A stretch of DNA of 64,000 nt from DAOUJH01 sp965116555 (GTDB lineage Bacteria; Chloroflexota; Dehalococcoidia; Lucifugimonadales; QGNO01). Made by a program: the position numbers and the translations under genes. The stretch's first letter is position 1; each line of letters begins with the position of its first letter. Below are positions 25,116-32,989 of the stretch, piece by piece. The notes beneath the pieces were generated by a model. That model was not told where the DNA came from. It searched no databases and worked only from the letters and a program-made list of their open reading frames with translations. The stretch lies in NCBI GenBank assembly GCA_965116555.1, contig OZ220698.1, positions 1,860,001-1,924,000 on the forward strand. Reading direction: 5' to 3'.

Positions 25116-25202
25116 GTAACCGTGCCTCCTCAAAGGGTGTAGTCCAGCGTTAACAAGGCAAGAGTATCGGCTAGAGCCTATGTTAAGTCAAGCAGGGCCC
25201 GC

Positions 25203-26303
25203 TCAGGAAGACTCCGTTTGCTGCGGCCTGAAAGCGCCGCGCCAGTCACGCGATGTGTCCAACTGAGGAATCTCCGGCTGGGGAATGGATTTCTCCACAT
25301 TCCCCGCCCACTCCCTTGCGGAGGCAATCAGCCGATCTTCAATATCGTAGGCGAGGGGGTCGGCCATGAGCGCCTGCATCTGTTCATGGTCAATGCTGGA
25401 CCAGTTGTCGACCATCCATCTGGCAGAGCGCCGCATACCCTCGTCCGGCGGGACAATGTCCCTGTAACCCAGCAGCTTCTTCATGCTGTAGACGTTGAGC
25501 TGGCCGGTGCGCCGCGTAGAGTAGCCGCCGGCCAGATCATAGGCCATGGGATGGCTTATCTCGACCGTCTCAAACTCATGATCAAGCGCCTCAGCGACAA
25601 TGCGGACCGTGTCGCTGACGGTGTATCCCACCTCGTCTACGGAGTTGAAAATGTGGCCGTCCCCTTCCGATTTGTCGCAGCCAAGGAGGACCATGTGGGC
25701 GGCGTTCTCGGCATAGCAGGTGAGGCGGAGCTGGCTTCCATCGCCGGGGATTATGATCTGCTTGCGCCCGTCCAGCACGCGCTTGACGATTGACCACATC
25801 CACTGCCGGGGGGCCCTTGGCCCGTACACCGAGGTGTAGCGGAACATAACGGCGGCAAAATCGCCGTTGTTGTGGTGCTCCATTACCCGCCGCTCGGTGT
25901 GGGCAATGGCGAAAGCATACGGGTTGAGGTCGCGCTCCGTGTAGGTGGGAAACTCCTCAGGAAGAGGTATCTCCAACCCCCGGGGGAAGGTCAGATGCTC
26001 GGGGCGGATGAAGCTCGGTCCGCCCGCGCCGACCAGTTTGCGAGTACGGCCCGCAACCACGTCCGCGATATGGCGAAGGCGGCCGTACATCGACACGACT
26101 ACGTCCCACTCCTGGCCCTCCACGTCTTTGGCAAAGGCCTCTTTGGTGAATGGGTCGCCGTGTATGTGGCCGTGTGTTTGGGGAAGGTCGTCAGGCTCAT
26201 GGAAACCCCGATGGTACACGGTGACCTCATAGCCACGGTCGAGAAGCCCCTGAACGATCAATGGCCCGGTGGGGCCGGTGCCGCCGACAACTAAAGCCTT
26301 CAT
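25203..26303 (-). CDS. NAD-dependent epimerase/dehydratase, paralog 2
   Basis: 366 residues. Starts M-K-A-L-V-V-G-G-T-G-P-T-G, a Rossmann motif of the atypical/extended SDR group. V-Y-H-R-G, R-Y-T-S-V-Y-G-P-R-A-P and Y-A-F-A-I-A-H are also seen; the classical Y-x3-K is not obvious (Y-A-F-A-I-A-H has His at that place). ATG 26303 follows AAGGAGG at 7 nt. Reaction unknown; only distantly related to the other two epimerases here. Probably transcribed from 26345-26373, possibly through bioY 87 bp downstream. Confidence 0.8.
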   Translation of the reverse strand: MKALVVGGTGPTGPLIVQGLLDRGYEVTVYHRGFHEPDDLPQTHGHIHGDPFTKEAFAKDVEGQEWDVVVSMYGRLRHIADVVAGRTRKLVGAGGPSFIRPEHLTFPRGLEIPLPEEFPTYTERDLNPYAFAIAHTERRVMEHHNNGDFAAVMFRYTSVYGPRAPRQWMWSIVKRVLDGRKQIIIPGDGSQLRLTCYAENAAHMVLLGCDKSEGDGHIFNSVDEVGYTVSDTVRIVAEALDHEFETVEISHPMAYDLAGGYSTRRTGQLNVYSMKKLLGYRDIVPPDEGMRRSARWMVDNWSSIDHEQMQALMADPLAYDIEDRLIASAREWAGNVEKSIPQPEIPQLDTSRDWRGAFRPQQTESS

Positions 26304-26344
26304 CATGCCACCTCCTTCAATACTCCGCGAGCGGGAGTGGCATA

Positions 26345-26373
26345 GGCATAACACCGCCTTGGGACGCTGTCAA
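26345..26373 (-). promoter_or_regulatory. Promoter of epimerase paralog 2
   Basis: Minus strand TTGACA (26368-26373), a 17-bp spacer ending TGT and TATGCC (26345-26350): perfect -35, extended but weak -10. Leader about 35 nt. Confidence 0.55.
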
Positions 26374-26569
26374 GGAGCGAGTGAAAACGTGGTAGTTGCC
26401 GCATCGATTTACTTGACATAAGTCGATTTTGGGGTGTCGTGAAAATGCATGTTAGGCATGAGAAAGTGGTTGGATGGCGGTTAACGGTGGAGTCGTGTTG
26501 TGCCTGAGAAGGGGGATTCGTTTCCAACGTTATGTTAAGTACAAGGCTAAATTGGAGGGAAATTTTGGC

Positions 26570-27115
26570 GGAGGTGAGAAACGAATCAGATCCTTGGACA
26601 GGCTCAGGACAAGTTCTTGGGGCAAAGTTGAGGATGGCAAGGCGGTCGTTTTGGCTGCCAATAGTCGCGCCACGCCGACGTTGTAGGGGCTGTTGGGCGC
26701 TTTTCCGCGAGTACATGGGTTAAGGGTAGCGGGCGCAGAGGGGTGTGGGAAAGGAGGAGATGTCAGGGTTCTGCCGCAACTGGTTCGCAGTGGCGAAGGG
26801 CTTGGGATTCTTCGTCGCTGTGCTCCTCAGAGTGACCCTTCAGTTATGCTCAGGGTAAACTCCCCCCGCTGCACCGCGTTGGGTTCCCGTCTACGCGGGC
26901 AAGACGGGTGTATGGAAGTGGGTGGCTGTTCAACACAGGGTTCACCCCCATCTCAATCTTCCCCCATCAAGGGGGAAGAGGTTTGGTGCGCCTGCCCCGC
27001 TCATGTGGTTCGACAGGCTCACCATGAGCGGGAGCGGTTAGCCATGACCCCGCCTCGCCCCTGGATGCCCGCCTGCGCGGGCAAGACGAATGGGAGTGCA
27101 CGGGAATGACGGAGG
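26570..27115. repeat. Dispersed palindromic repeat cluster B (non-coding gap)
   Basis: The 874-bp space between two divergent genes carries no credible gene. It holds CTTCCCCC-ATCAA-GGGGGAAG (26958-26978), CCCGCTCATG...CATGAGCGGG (26996-27005 with 27023-27032), GGATTCTTCGTCGCTGTGC (from about 26808), GGGTTCCCGTCTACGCGGGC (from 26881) and GGATGCCCGCCTGCGCGGGC (from 27062). The last two and the GGATTCTT module match cluster C; the CTCA...GAGC arms match cluster A. 26374-26569 is AT-richer with no recognised feature. Confidence 0.7.
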
Positions 27116-27122
27116 GAGGGCA

Positions 27123-27151
27123 TTGTGGTACCTTAACCCCTGCCCTATAAC
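27123..27151 (+). promoter_or_regulatory. Promoter of large M1 aminopeptidase
   Basis: TTGTGG (27123-27128), a 17-bp spacer and TATAAC (27146-27151). Leader of about 20 nt. Confidence 0.55.
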
Positions 27152-27177
27152 GACTATCGAGACGAGGTAGAGACCCC

Positions 27178-29769
27178 ATGGCGAATACGCAAGACCGTGT
27201 GATACTGCCGCAGCATTCACACCCCTTGAAATATGAGATCACGCTGGCTCCCGACCTGGAGAGTTTCACTTTTTCCGGCAACGAGACTATAGACGTCGAG
27301 ATTACGCAGCCCACGTCCACTTTATCGCTGAACGCAGCCGATATAGAGGTGCAGTCGGCGGCTGTGACCACGGACGGCGGCGGGATGAAGCAGGCAGGGG
27401 GCATAAGCTACAACGAAGAAGCGCAGACGGTCACCTTCGATTTTGGAGACCCAATGCCCGCAGGCCGCGCCAAGCTCGATCTGAGCTTTACGGGAGAGCT
27501 GAACGATAGGCTGCACGGCTTCTACCGCAGCACCTACCAGTCGGCAAGCGGCGAAACGCGGGTGCTGGCGGCGACACAGTTCGAGCCGACAGACGCAAGG
27601 CGCGCCTTCCCCTGCTGGGATGAGCCCAACAAGAAGGCCACCTTCGACGTAACGCTGGTCGTTCCATCGCACCTCACCGCCGTGTGCAATACGCCGATAG
27701 TCGGCGAGTCGGCGGAAGGCAGCGACAAGAAGCGAGTCCAGTTTGCGGAAACGCCGCCGATGTCGACCTACCTGCTGGCCTTTGTGGTCGGCGAATTGGA
27801 GTCGATAGAGGACACGGCGGACAGCGGGACGCTGTTGAGGATATGGACGACACCGGGGAAATCGGAGCAGGGGCGTTTCGCGCTGGAAGCGGCAAAGCGG
27901 CTGCTGGCCTACTACAACGACTACTTCGGAATCCCGTATCCGCTGGAGAAGCTGGACCAGCTGGCGATACCGGACTTTGCGGCGGGGGCAATGGAGAACT
28001 GGGGCGCCATCACATACCGGGAGGTGGCGCTGCTGTTTGACGCGGAGAACTCGTCGCCAAGGGCGCGCCAGCTCATCGCGGAGGTGGTAGCCCACGAGAT
28101 GGCGCACATGTGGTTCGGCGACCTGGTGACCATGGACTGGTGGAACGATCTATGGCTCAACGAGAGCTTTGCTTCATGGATGGCAACAAAGGCGGTAGAC
28201 CATCTGTACCCGGAGTGGGACCTGTGGACTCAATTTGTATCGTCCGACGTGAATGCGGGGTTGGCACTGGACGGTCTGGAGAACTCGCACCCCATAGAGC
28301 AAGAGGTGAAAGACCCCTCTGAGATAAACCAGCTCTTTGATGCCATCAGCTATCAAAAGGGGGCCTCCATCCTGCGGATGCTGGAACAGTTCCTTGGGCC
28401 GGAGCAGTTCAGAAAAGGGCTGCGCCGGTACCTCTCAGAGCACATCTACCAAAACGCCACGGGTACGGACCTCTGGTCGGCGATGCAGGAAGAGACGGGT
28501 CAGCCGGTGGTGGCGATGATGGAAAGCTGGATCAACCAGGTGGGATATCCCGTCCTCAACGTGGAGGTAAACCGGGCTGACGCGGTGTCCATAGGTCTGA
28601 CCCAGCAACGCTTCCTCTACTCCGGGCCCAACCAGGACACCACGCTATGGCAGATCCCGGTGAGGGCATCGGTTCAAGGGGTGTCGGAGCCTGTGTCCAT
28701 GGTAATGAGCGACAGGGAAGCCGCCTTGGAGGCTCAGCCGCCGCAGGGAATCAGCGATTCTTGGGTGAAGGTGAACTCGCAGCAGACCGGCTTCTACAGA
28801 GTCCAGTACAAGCAGGAAGACCTGGCAAGGCTGATACCGGCGGTAGAGTCGCTGGAACTACCCGCCGCCGACCGGCTGGGGCTGCAGGCGGACGCCTACG
28901 CACTGGCAAGGGCGGGGCTGGCCCCGGCGACACAGTTCTTGGACCTGGCCCGGGCCTACGGAGAGGAGACCGAGTACCCCGTATGGGCCGATCTCACCGC
29001 CAATCTACGCGGCATGGCATCGCTCATTTCACAAGAGCCGTACTACGAGCAATACCAGGAGTTCGGCAGAGGCCTGCTCAGCGATATAGCTCGCAAAGTG
29101 GGCTGGGAGAAGGAAGCGGACGAGGGGCATCTGCAGAGCCTGCTGCGCAGCACCGTACTAGGGCATATGGGAGCATTCGGCGACATCCCAGCGCTGGAAG
29201 AGGCGCAACAGCGGTTCCACCGCTACCTGGAGGAGCCGTCGTCGCTGTCGCCCGACATGCGAGGCGCGGTGTACAACCTGGCGGCGTACGGAGGAGACGG
29301 CAACACCTACACGTCCTTGGAGCGTCTCCACGACGAGACGGACCTGCAGGAAGAGAAGGTGCGCCTGCTCCTGGCCCTGTCCAGCTTCCAAGACGAGGAA
29401 CTGCTGCAAAAGACCATCGAGATGGCGCTATCGGAAAAGGTGCGGTCGCAGGACAGCGTGATGCTGGTCAACTTCGTGGCGAGCAACTTCAAGAACGGCA
29501 GAGAGATTGCCTGGGACTACACCAAGAGGAACTGGGAAGAGCTGGACAGGCGGTACGGGGCGGGCGGCTTTGCCATGATGCGGCTGGTGCAGATAACGGG
29601 CGGTTTCACCACGCCTGAGGCGAGGAAAGAGGTGGAGGAGTTCTTCAAGGAGCACCCCACACCCTCGGCAAGCCGCACGATTCAGCAGTCGTTGGAGCGG
29701 ATAGACCTGAATATACGGTGGCTGGAGCAGAACCGGGCCGGTCTGTCGGAGTGGTTTGGGGCGAACTGA
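27178..29769 (+). CDS. M1-family aminopeptidase N-type (863 aa)
   Basis: Full-length gluzincin aminopeptidase with the four-domain layout of the ERAP/PepN group. The N-terminal beta-sandwich contains Q-F-E-P-T-D-A-R-R-A-F-P-C-W-D-E-P near 140. Then come substrate-binding G-A-M-E-N-W-G near 269, zinc-binding H-E-M-A-H-M-W-F-G near 305 and W-L-N-E-S-F-A-S-W-M about 19 residues later. An ERAP1-C-like helical domain fills the last 350 residues. It removes N-terminal amino acids from peptides; with no signal peptide it is probably cytosolic, unlike the lipoprotein M1 at 6551. ATG 27178 has only a weak GAGGTAG upstream. Flanked on both sides by palindromic repeat clusters. Confidence 0.95.
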   Translation: MANTQDRVILPQHSHPLKYEITLAPDLESFTFSGNETIDVEITQPTSTLSLNAADIEVQSAAVTTDGGGMKQAGGISYNEEAQTVTFDFGDPMPAGRAKLDLSFTGELNDRLHGFYRSTYQSASGETRVLAATQFEPTDARRAFPCWDEPNKKATFDVTLVVPSHLTAVCNTPIVGESAEGSDKKRVQFAETPPMSTYLLAFVVGELESIEDTADSGTLLRIWTTPGKSEQGRFALEAAKRLLAYYNDYFGIPYPLEKLDQLAIPDFAAGAMENWGAITYREVALLFDAENSSPRARQLIAEVVAHEMAHMWFGDLVTMDWWNDLWLNESFASWMATKAVDHLYPEWDLWTQFVSSDVNAGLALDGLENSHPIEQEVKDPSEINQLFDAISYQKGASILRMLEQFLGPEQFRKGLRRYLSEHIYQNATGTDLWSAMQEETGQPVVAMMESWINQVGYPVLNVEVNRADAVSIGLTQQRFLYSGPNQDTTLWQIPVRASVQGVSEPVSMVMSDREAALEAQPPQGISDSWVKVNSQQTGFYRVQYKQEDLARLIPAVESLELPAADRLGLQADAYALARAGLAPATQFLDLARAYGEETEYPVWADLTANLRGMASLISQEPYYEQYQEFGRGLLSDIARKVGWEKEADEGHLQSLLRSTVLGHMGAFGDIPALEEAQQRFHRYLEEPSSLSPDMRGAVYNLAAYGGDGNTYTSLERLHDETDLQEEKVRLLLALSSFQDEELLQKTIEMALSEKVRSQDSVMLVNFVASNFKNGREIAWDYTKRNWEELDRRYGAGGFAMMRLVQITGGFTTPEARKEVEEFFKEHPTPSASRTIQQSLERIDLNIRWLEQNRAGLSEWFGAN

Positions 29770-29779
29770 GTCTGACCGA

Positions 29780-30005
29780 CTCCTCAGTATGACAACCACC
29801 CCGCCCCTGGGTTCCCGACTTCTCGGGAACGACGGTGTGTTGGAAGCGGGAGGCTTTGGATTCTTCACTTCGTTCAGAATGACAGCCCCCCGCCGCCGCC
29901 GCCCCTGGATACCCGTCGCCACGGGTATGACGCCGCTCACTCCCTTCGACTATGCTCAGGGTGAGCGGGAGTGTTTGCGGGTGGCGGGGTGTGTGGGCGG
30001 ATACT
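29780..30005. repeat. Dispersed palindromic repeat cluster C (non-coding gap)
   Basis: Between two convergent genes. Contains GTTCCCGA-CTTC-TCGGGAAC (29811-29830), ATTCT...AGAAT in GGATTCTTCACTTCGTTCAG (from 29859), ATACCCGT-CGCC-ACGGGTAT (29920-29939) and CGCTCACTCCCTTCGACTAT followed by GCTCAGGGTGAGCG (29945-29978). Each module has a counterpart in cluster A or B. The hairpins could also terminate transcription from both sides. Confidence 0.75.
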
Positions 30006-30014
30006 AGTCCCGGC

Positions 30015-30305
30015 CTACAGAGAGGCAACGATGCTCTCGTACTCGTCCTCCGTGAACGCCTTCAAGGTGGTGGTGCGCGCATTCCCCTGTCCACCCACTT
30101 TGAGCAATAGCGTTGCCGCGACTTCATCGTTGGGGAGCTCCGCCAGAGACACAAAGTCGTATTGCCCCATGGTCAGGTAGAAGAATATCAACTTGCCGCC
30201 GACACCCTCGACAGCTTGCCTGACTGCCGCGAGCCGGTTGGGAGAATCCTTGATGTTCCGTATTCCCTCGTCGGTATAGTTGCCCAACACCAGATAGCTT
30301 GCCAT
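30015..30305 (-). CDS. GYD-domain protein (96 aa)
   Basis: ATG 30305 follows AGAGGTGG. The protein begins M-A-S-Y-L-V-L-G-N-Y-T-D-E-G and has G-G-K-L-I-F-F-Y-L-T-M-G-Q-Y-D-F-V in the middle: the GYD-domain ferredoxin-like fold, with Y-L-T-M-G-Q-Y-D replacing the usual Y-x-T-x-G-x-Y-D. Function unknown in the family; probably a small cytosolic oligomer. The frame is open 50 codons further upstream but that part is not conserved-looking. Confidence 0.85.
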   Translation of the reverse strand: MASYLVLGNYTDEGIRNIKDSPNRLAAVRQAVEGVGGKLIFFYLTMGQYDFVSLAELPNDEVAATLLLKVGGQGNARTTTLKAFTEDEYESIVASL

Positions 30306-30381
30306 GGTCCACCTCTGTTCTAATTTTCGAGACAGCCGGAGAATATCCCCGACCCATTGGGGTGTCAATTTTCCACTTGAT

Positions 30382-30675
30382 TCAGATGCTCCAGCGAAAA
30401 CCGCAAGAGCCGCACCGGTAACCGCGGACGTTTCTGTAAAGAAGAACGGCGACAACCACGGTTATGATTACGTAAACAGCCAGGGCGCCCAGCCAGAGAA
30501 AGCCCCCTTGCACCAGTCCAAATATGAGCCACAATACGGCGGTCAGCCAGAGCAGTGCCAGCCACAGCCCCACCTTCCTGCGCCAAGCCACCGCCTGAGG
30601 ACGCCAGGGGACATGCACGGCAGGGCTATGACAACTCGGACATTCGGCAAACCGCTTTGGACTGGATGGCTGCAT
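30382..30675 (-). CDS. Zinc-ribbon membrane protein (97 aa)
   Basis: Two CxxC knuckles, C-P-S-C-H near residue 12 and C-G-S-C-G-F-R-W near 89, flank two membrane helices (about 36-57 and 61-82), so both ends can meet in the cytoplasm to bind one zinc. Not assigned to a named family. No ribosome site precedes ATG 30675, but TACAAT at 30682-30687 lies 6 nt upstream, predicting a leaderless mRNA separate from the exchanger gene that ends 25 bp upstream. Confidence 0.7.
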   Translation of the reverse strand: MQPSSPKRFAECPSCHSPAVHVPWRPQAVAWRRKVGLWLALLWLTAVLWLIFGLVQGGFLWLGALAVYVIITVVVAVLLYRNVRGYRCGSCGFRWSI

Positions 30676-30681
30676 GGCTTG

Positions 30682-30687
30682 ATTGTA
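30682..30687 (-). promoter_or_regulatory. -10 box 6 nt before zinc-ribbon gene start
   Basis: TACAAT on the minus strand, directly preceded by TG, with CAAGCC between it and the ATG. Transcription would begin on the start codon. Confidence 0.55.
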
Positions 30688-30700
30688 CAGCTACAAAGCT

Positions 30701-31978
30701 CTAAACGGGTCGCCCGCGGAACGCGCCGACAACGTGGGCCGCCATGTCTCGAATGCCGTCTCTGCGCCGTCCGTCGACGATCAACAGGAGCAAAGCCAGC
30801 GAGAGGAATATCGCTGATACGGTCAATCGTTGCTCGGTTCCGGAGAAGACAAGCTGGGTAAGGAACAAAGCCAGCAGCAGGCCCATACCGCGCCAGGAGG
30901 CATACATGCGAAGCACCAGGACAATGGCAAAAACGGTTTGAGCCATGGTCAGGATAAGCTCCACCTGCTGCCTGTGACCTGAGACTCCAAGAAAGGTGGT
31001 CGATTCGCCGGTGGTCAAGGGAAGTGCGGCAACGCCTCCAAAGCCAAGGCTATAGGCAATGGGCAGGCTGCCCAAGAGGAGTGTCCACTGGTTGACCGTG
31101 GCCGACACCAGCATAATCAACGCCGCACCGGGCGCCCCTCTCAGCGCAAAGTAGCTGGCAATAAGCATTTCAGGCGCTTCAGAAGCTAGCGGGGCCAGCC
31201 ACTGGATGAGGACGAATTCATCTATTCCAAACTGGGCGCCGGTATTAATCAGTCCCTCGGCGAACAGCTCCGTGGAGAAGATGATCACCCCTATGGCGTA
31301 CAGGAATACGAGGACAATGGCTATCCTGCGTCCGGTTACCCCGAACGATGCTATGGCACGTGAAGGGCCAATGAGGTACGGGTCGGAGCGCTCTCCACGG
31401 CCGCTGAGCCAGATGTAAACGCCGAAAAGGGGAAGGAGAACGGCGGTGTCCCACAAAGAGATCTCTCCCTTCACCACAATGAACACCGCATACAGTGCGC
31501 CAACGATAAGGAAGGCAATCTCTGTCGATACGCCGTTGGCCAGGGACACGTTTTGCCTACGCTTGAACCAGTAGAGCAAGACGACCAGAGGCCAACCCAA
31601 TCCCACGATGAGCCTGTTCCCTCCCGTCATGTTGGCAGTGGTGTAGGAAGAGTAGAGAGATGAGGGATCGCTGCCCGCTTGGAAGGCTAGAAATAAGTCC
31701 ACCGCTAATTCAGGAAGCACCGCCACCAGGGCAACAAGGGCCAGGGCCAACCCCTGGGATATATCGATCTCGGCGGCTTCCGAAGCCCAGGCAAGCAAGG
31801 CGGCGGCACCCACTATGCCAGTCCCGAAAACGATGGCGCCCAGCCAAGGGAAGAGTTGAGGGTTTCCGGTAAGGATGACCAGCCAGCTGATGACAACGGC
31901 AGGGATGCCTAGACCAACAGCAACGGCGAGCAATGCCCAGTTGTGCATGCCGATCCCGGTCGACGAGCTTTCTTCCAC
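30701..31978 (-). CDS. Sodium/calcium exchanger (CaCA) family membrane protein
   Basis: 425 residues, about eleven helices, in two related halves. The alpha-repeats show V-L-P-E-L-A-V-D-L-F-L-A near 87 and A-S-E-A-P-E-M-L-I-A-S-Y near 265, where the Glu of P-E coordinates the cation. The second half of each repeat is less canonical (A-N-M-T-G-G-N-R-L-I-V-G replaces the G-S-N motif), so the transported ion is uncertain. GTG 31978 follows GAGGTAGGG. Confidence 0.8.
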   Translation of the reverse strand: MEESSSTGIGMHNWALLAVAVGLGIPAVVISWLVILTGNPQLFPWLGAIVFGTGIVGAAALLAWASEAAEIDISQGLALALVALVAVLPELAVDLFLAFQAGSDPSSLYSSYTTANMTGGNRLIVGLGWPLVVLLYWFKRRQNVSLANGVSTEIAFLIVGALYAVFIVVKGEISLWDTAVLLPLFGVYIWLSGRGERSDPYLIGPSRAIASFGVTGRRIAIVLVFLYAIGVIIFSTELFAEGLINTGAQFGIDEFVLIQWLAPLASEAPEMLIASYFALRGAPGAALIMLVSATVNQWTLLLGSLPIAYSLGFGGVAALPLTTGESTTFLGVSGHRQQVELILTMAQTVFAIVLVLRMYASWRGMGLLLALFLTQLVFSGTEQRLTVSAIFLSLALLLLIVDGRRRDGIRDMAAHVVGAFRGRPV

Positions 31979-31990
31979 TGGCCCTACCTC

Positions 31991-32020
31991 ACAAAGAAAG
32001 AAGCCCGCTCTAGGGGCTTC
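31991..32020 (-). terminator. Intrinsic terminator after greA-like gene
   Basis: Minus strand hairpin GAAGCCC/GGGCTTC (32014-32020 with 32000-32006) and a 7-nt loop, followed by TTTCTTTGT. It lies between the greA-like gene and the exchanger and so separates their transcripts. Confidence 0.75.
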
Positions 32021-32047
32021 CCATTTATAAACGTAGGGGGTGAGTAA

Positions 32048-32872
32048 TCAGCCCACCTGTGTCACTTTGTAGGTCACCGCGCCCTTGGGGGTGATTACCT
32101 CTACCTGGTCTCCTTCAGAGCGGTCCAACACGGCCTGGCCCACGGGAGAGGCGGTAGAAAGCCTGCCGGAAGAAGGGTCGGCCTCACTGGGCTCAACCAA
32201 AAGATAGCTAATCTCCTTCCCGGTTTGAAGGTGTTGCAAGACGACACGTGAACCAACGGCAATGGACGCGCCTTTGACTGCGGGGGAAGAGCCGTCCATA
32301 ATCACCGCATTCTTCAGAATGCTCTCCAACTCTCTAATGCGCGCTTCCGTCTGGCCTTGATGCTCTCTAGCCGCATCCAATGGCGAATTCTCGCTGAAGT
32401 CTCCGGTGGAAGCAGCCTGGCGGATATCATCCGCTATCTTGCTCCTTTCCGCCTTCAAGGAATCAAGGTCTTCCAGGAGTTTCTTGTGACCCTCCGGTGT
32501 TATCTGCTTGGGCGCCTCCATTGCAACCCGTTTAGCCTGCGCCGCAGCTCTTCTCCTGCCATTGCGCCTAATCCTAGCGAACGAGGCAAGCCTGGTCTCG
32601 GTCATGCCATGTTTGCGGAGGAAATTAAGGAAACGCTTGGTTATAGCCAGCCTTACGGTGCCGCCGTCCCCGGCGTACTCCAGGGTGGCGCTGTATTCTT
32701 CAACCTGAATGGGTAGAACTGCATTGACGGGGCGGTCCTGTCCACACCACTGGACAAAGCGAGAGAGTTCCCTCTTAGCCGCGTGCGCATCCTTTTCTTT
32801 CTGCGTATCCAGGTACTGCGCAGCAGCATCCGAAAGGGTGGTTGGCGCCGCCGATACTTCCTCAACAGTCAT
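32048..32872 (-). CDS. GreA-type transcription factor fused to an integrase-like N-terminal SAM domain
   Basis: 274 residues. The last ~157 form a complete GreA: coiled-coil hairpin (L-L-E-D-L-D-S-L-K-A-E-R) with the acidic tip G-D-F-S-E-N keeping the Asp and Glu that enter the RNA polymerase channel, then the FKBP-like domain (G-S-R-V-V-L, S-P-V-G-Q-A-V-L). GreA rescues backtracked polymerase by stimulating transcript cleavage. The first ~110 residues are extra: A-A-Q-Y-L-D, R-E-L-S-R-F-V-Q-W-C and R-L-A-I-T-K-R-F-L-N-F-L follow the helix pattern of the core-binding (SAM-like) domain of tyrosine recombinases, and a basic linker R-R-N-G-R-R-R joins the parts. The recombinase catalytic domain is absent. 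Promoter is near-consensus; ATG 32872 has no ribosome site. Confidence 0.85.
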   Translation of the reverse strand: MTVEEVSAAPTTLSDAAAQYLDTQKEKDAHAAKRELSRFVQWCGQDRPVNAVLPIQVEEYSATLEYAGDGGTVRLAITKRFLNFLRKHGMTETRLASFARIRRNGRRRAAAQAKRVAMEAPKQITPEGHKKLLEDLDSLKAERSKIADDIRQAASTGDFSENSPLDAAREHQGQTEARIRELESILKNAVIMDGSSPAVKGASIAVGSRVVLQHLQTGKEISYLLVEPSEADPSSGRLSTASPVGQAVLDRSEGDQVEVITPKGAVTYKVTQVG

Positions 32873-32882
32873 CAGTTAACTG

Positions 32883-32911
32883 ATTGTAGGTGTGCAGTAC
32901 CTGAGTGTCAA
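32883..32911 (-). promoter_or_regulatory. Near-consensus promoter of greA-like gene, leaderless geometry
   Basis: Minus strand TTGACA (32906-32911), a 17-bp spacer and TACAAT (32883-32888). Only 10 nt separate the -10 from the ATG, so the 5' leader would be about 3-4 nt. Confidence 0.8.
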
Positions 32912-32967
32912 CATTCCGTTCCACCATACCTATCAAGGCCGCACTTCCTTTGAAATGGCACTTCAGG

Positions 32968-32973
32968 TACAAT
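32968..32973 (+). promoter_or_regulatory. Putative -10 box of ftsH
   Basis: TACAAT 16 nt before ATG 32990, with a poor -35 (TTCCTT, 17 bp up). The leader would be about 10 nt and has no ribosome site. Confidence 0.45.
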
Positions 32974-32989
32974 AATTACACAGCTTTTA

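Noticed and set aside
27178..29769. Composite transposon formed by the repeat clusters on both sides of the M1 gene
   Set aside because: The flanking clusters share modules but are not matching inverted or direct ends, no transposase is present, and cluster A shows that the modules occur elsewhere alone.
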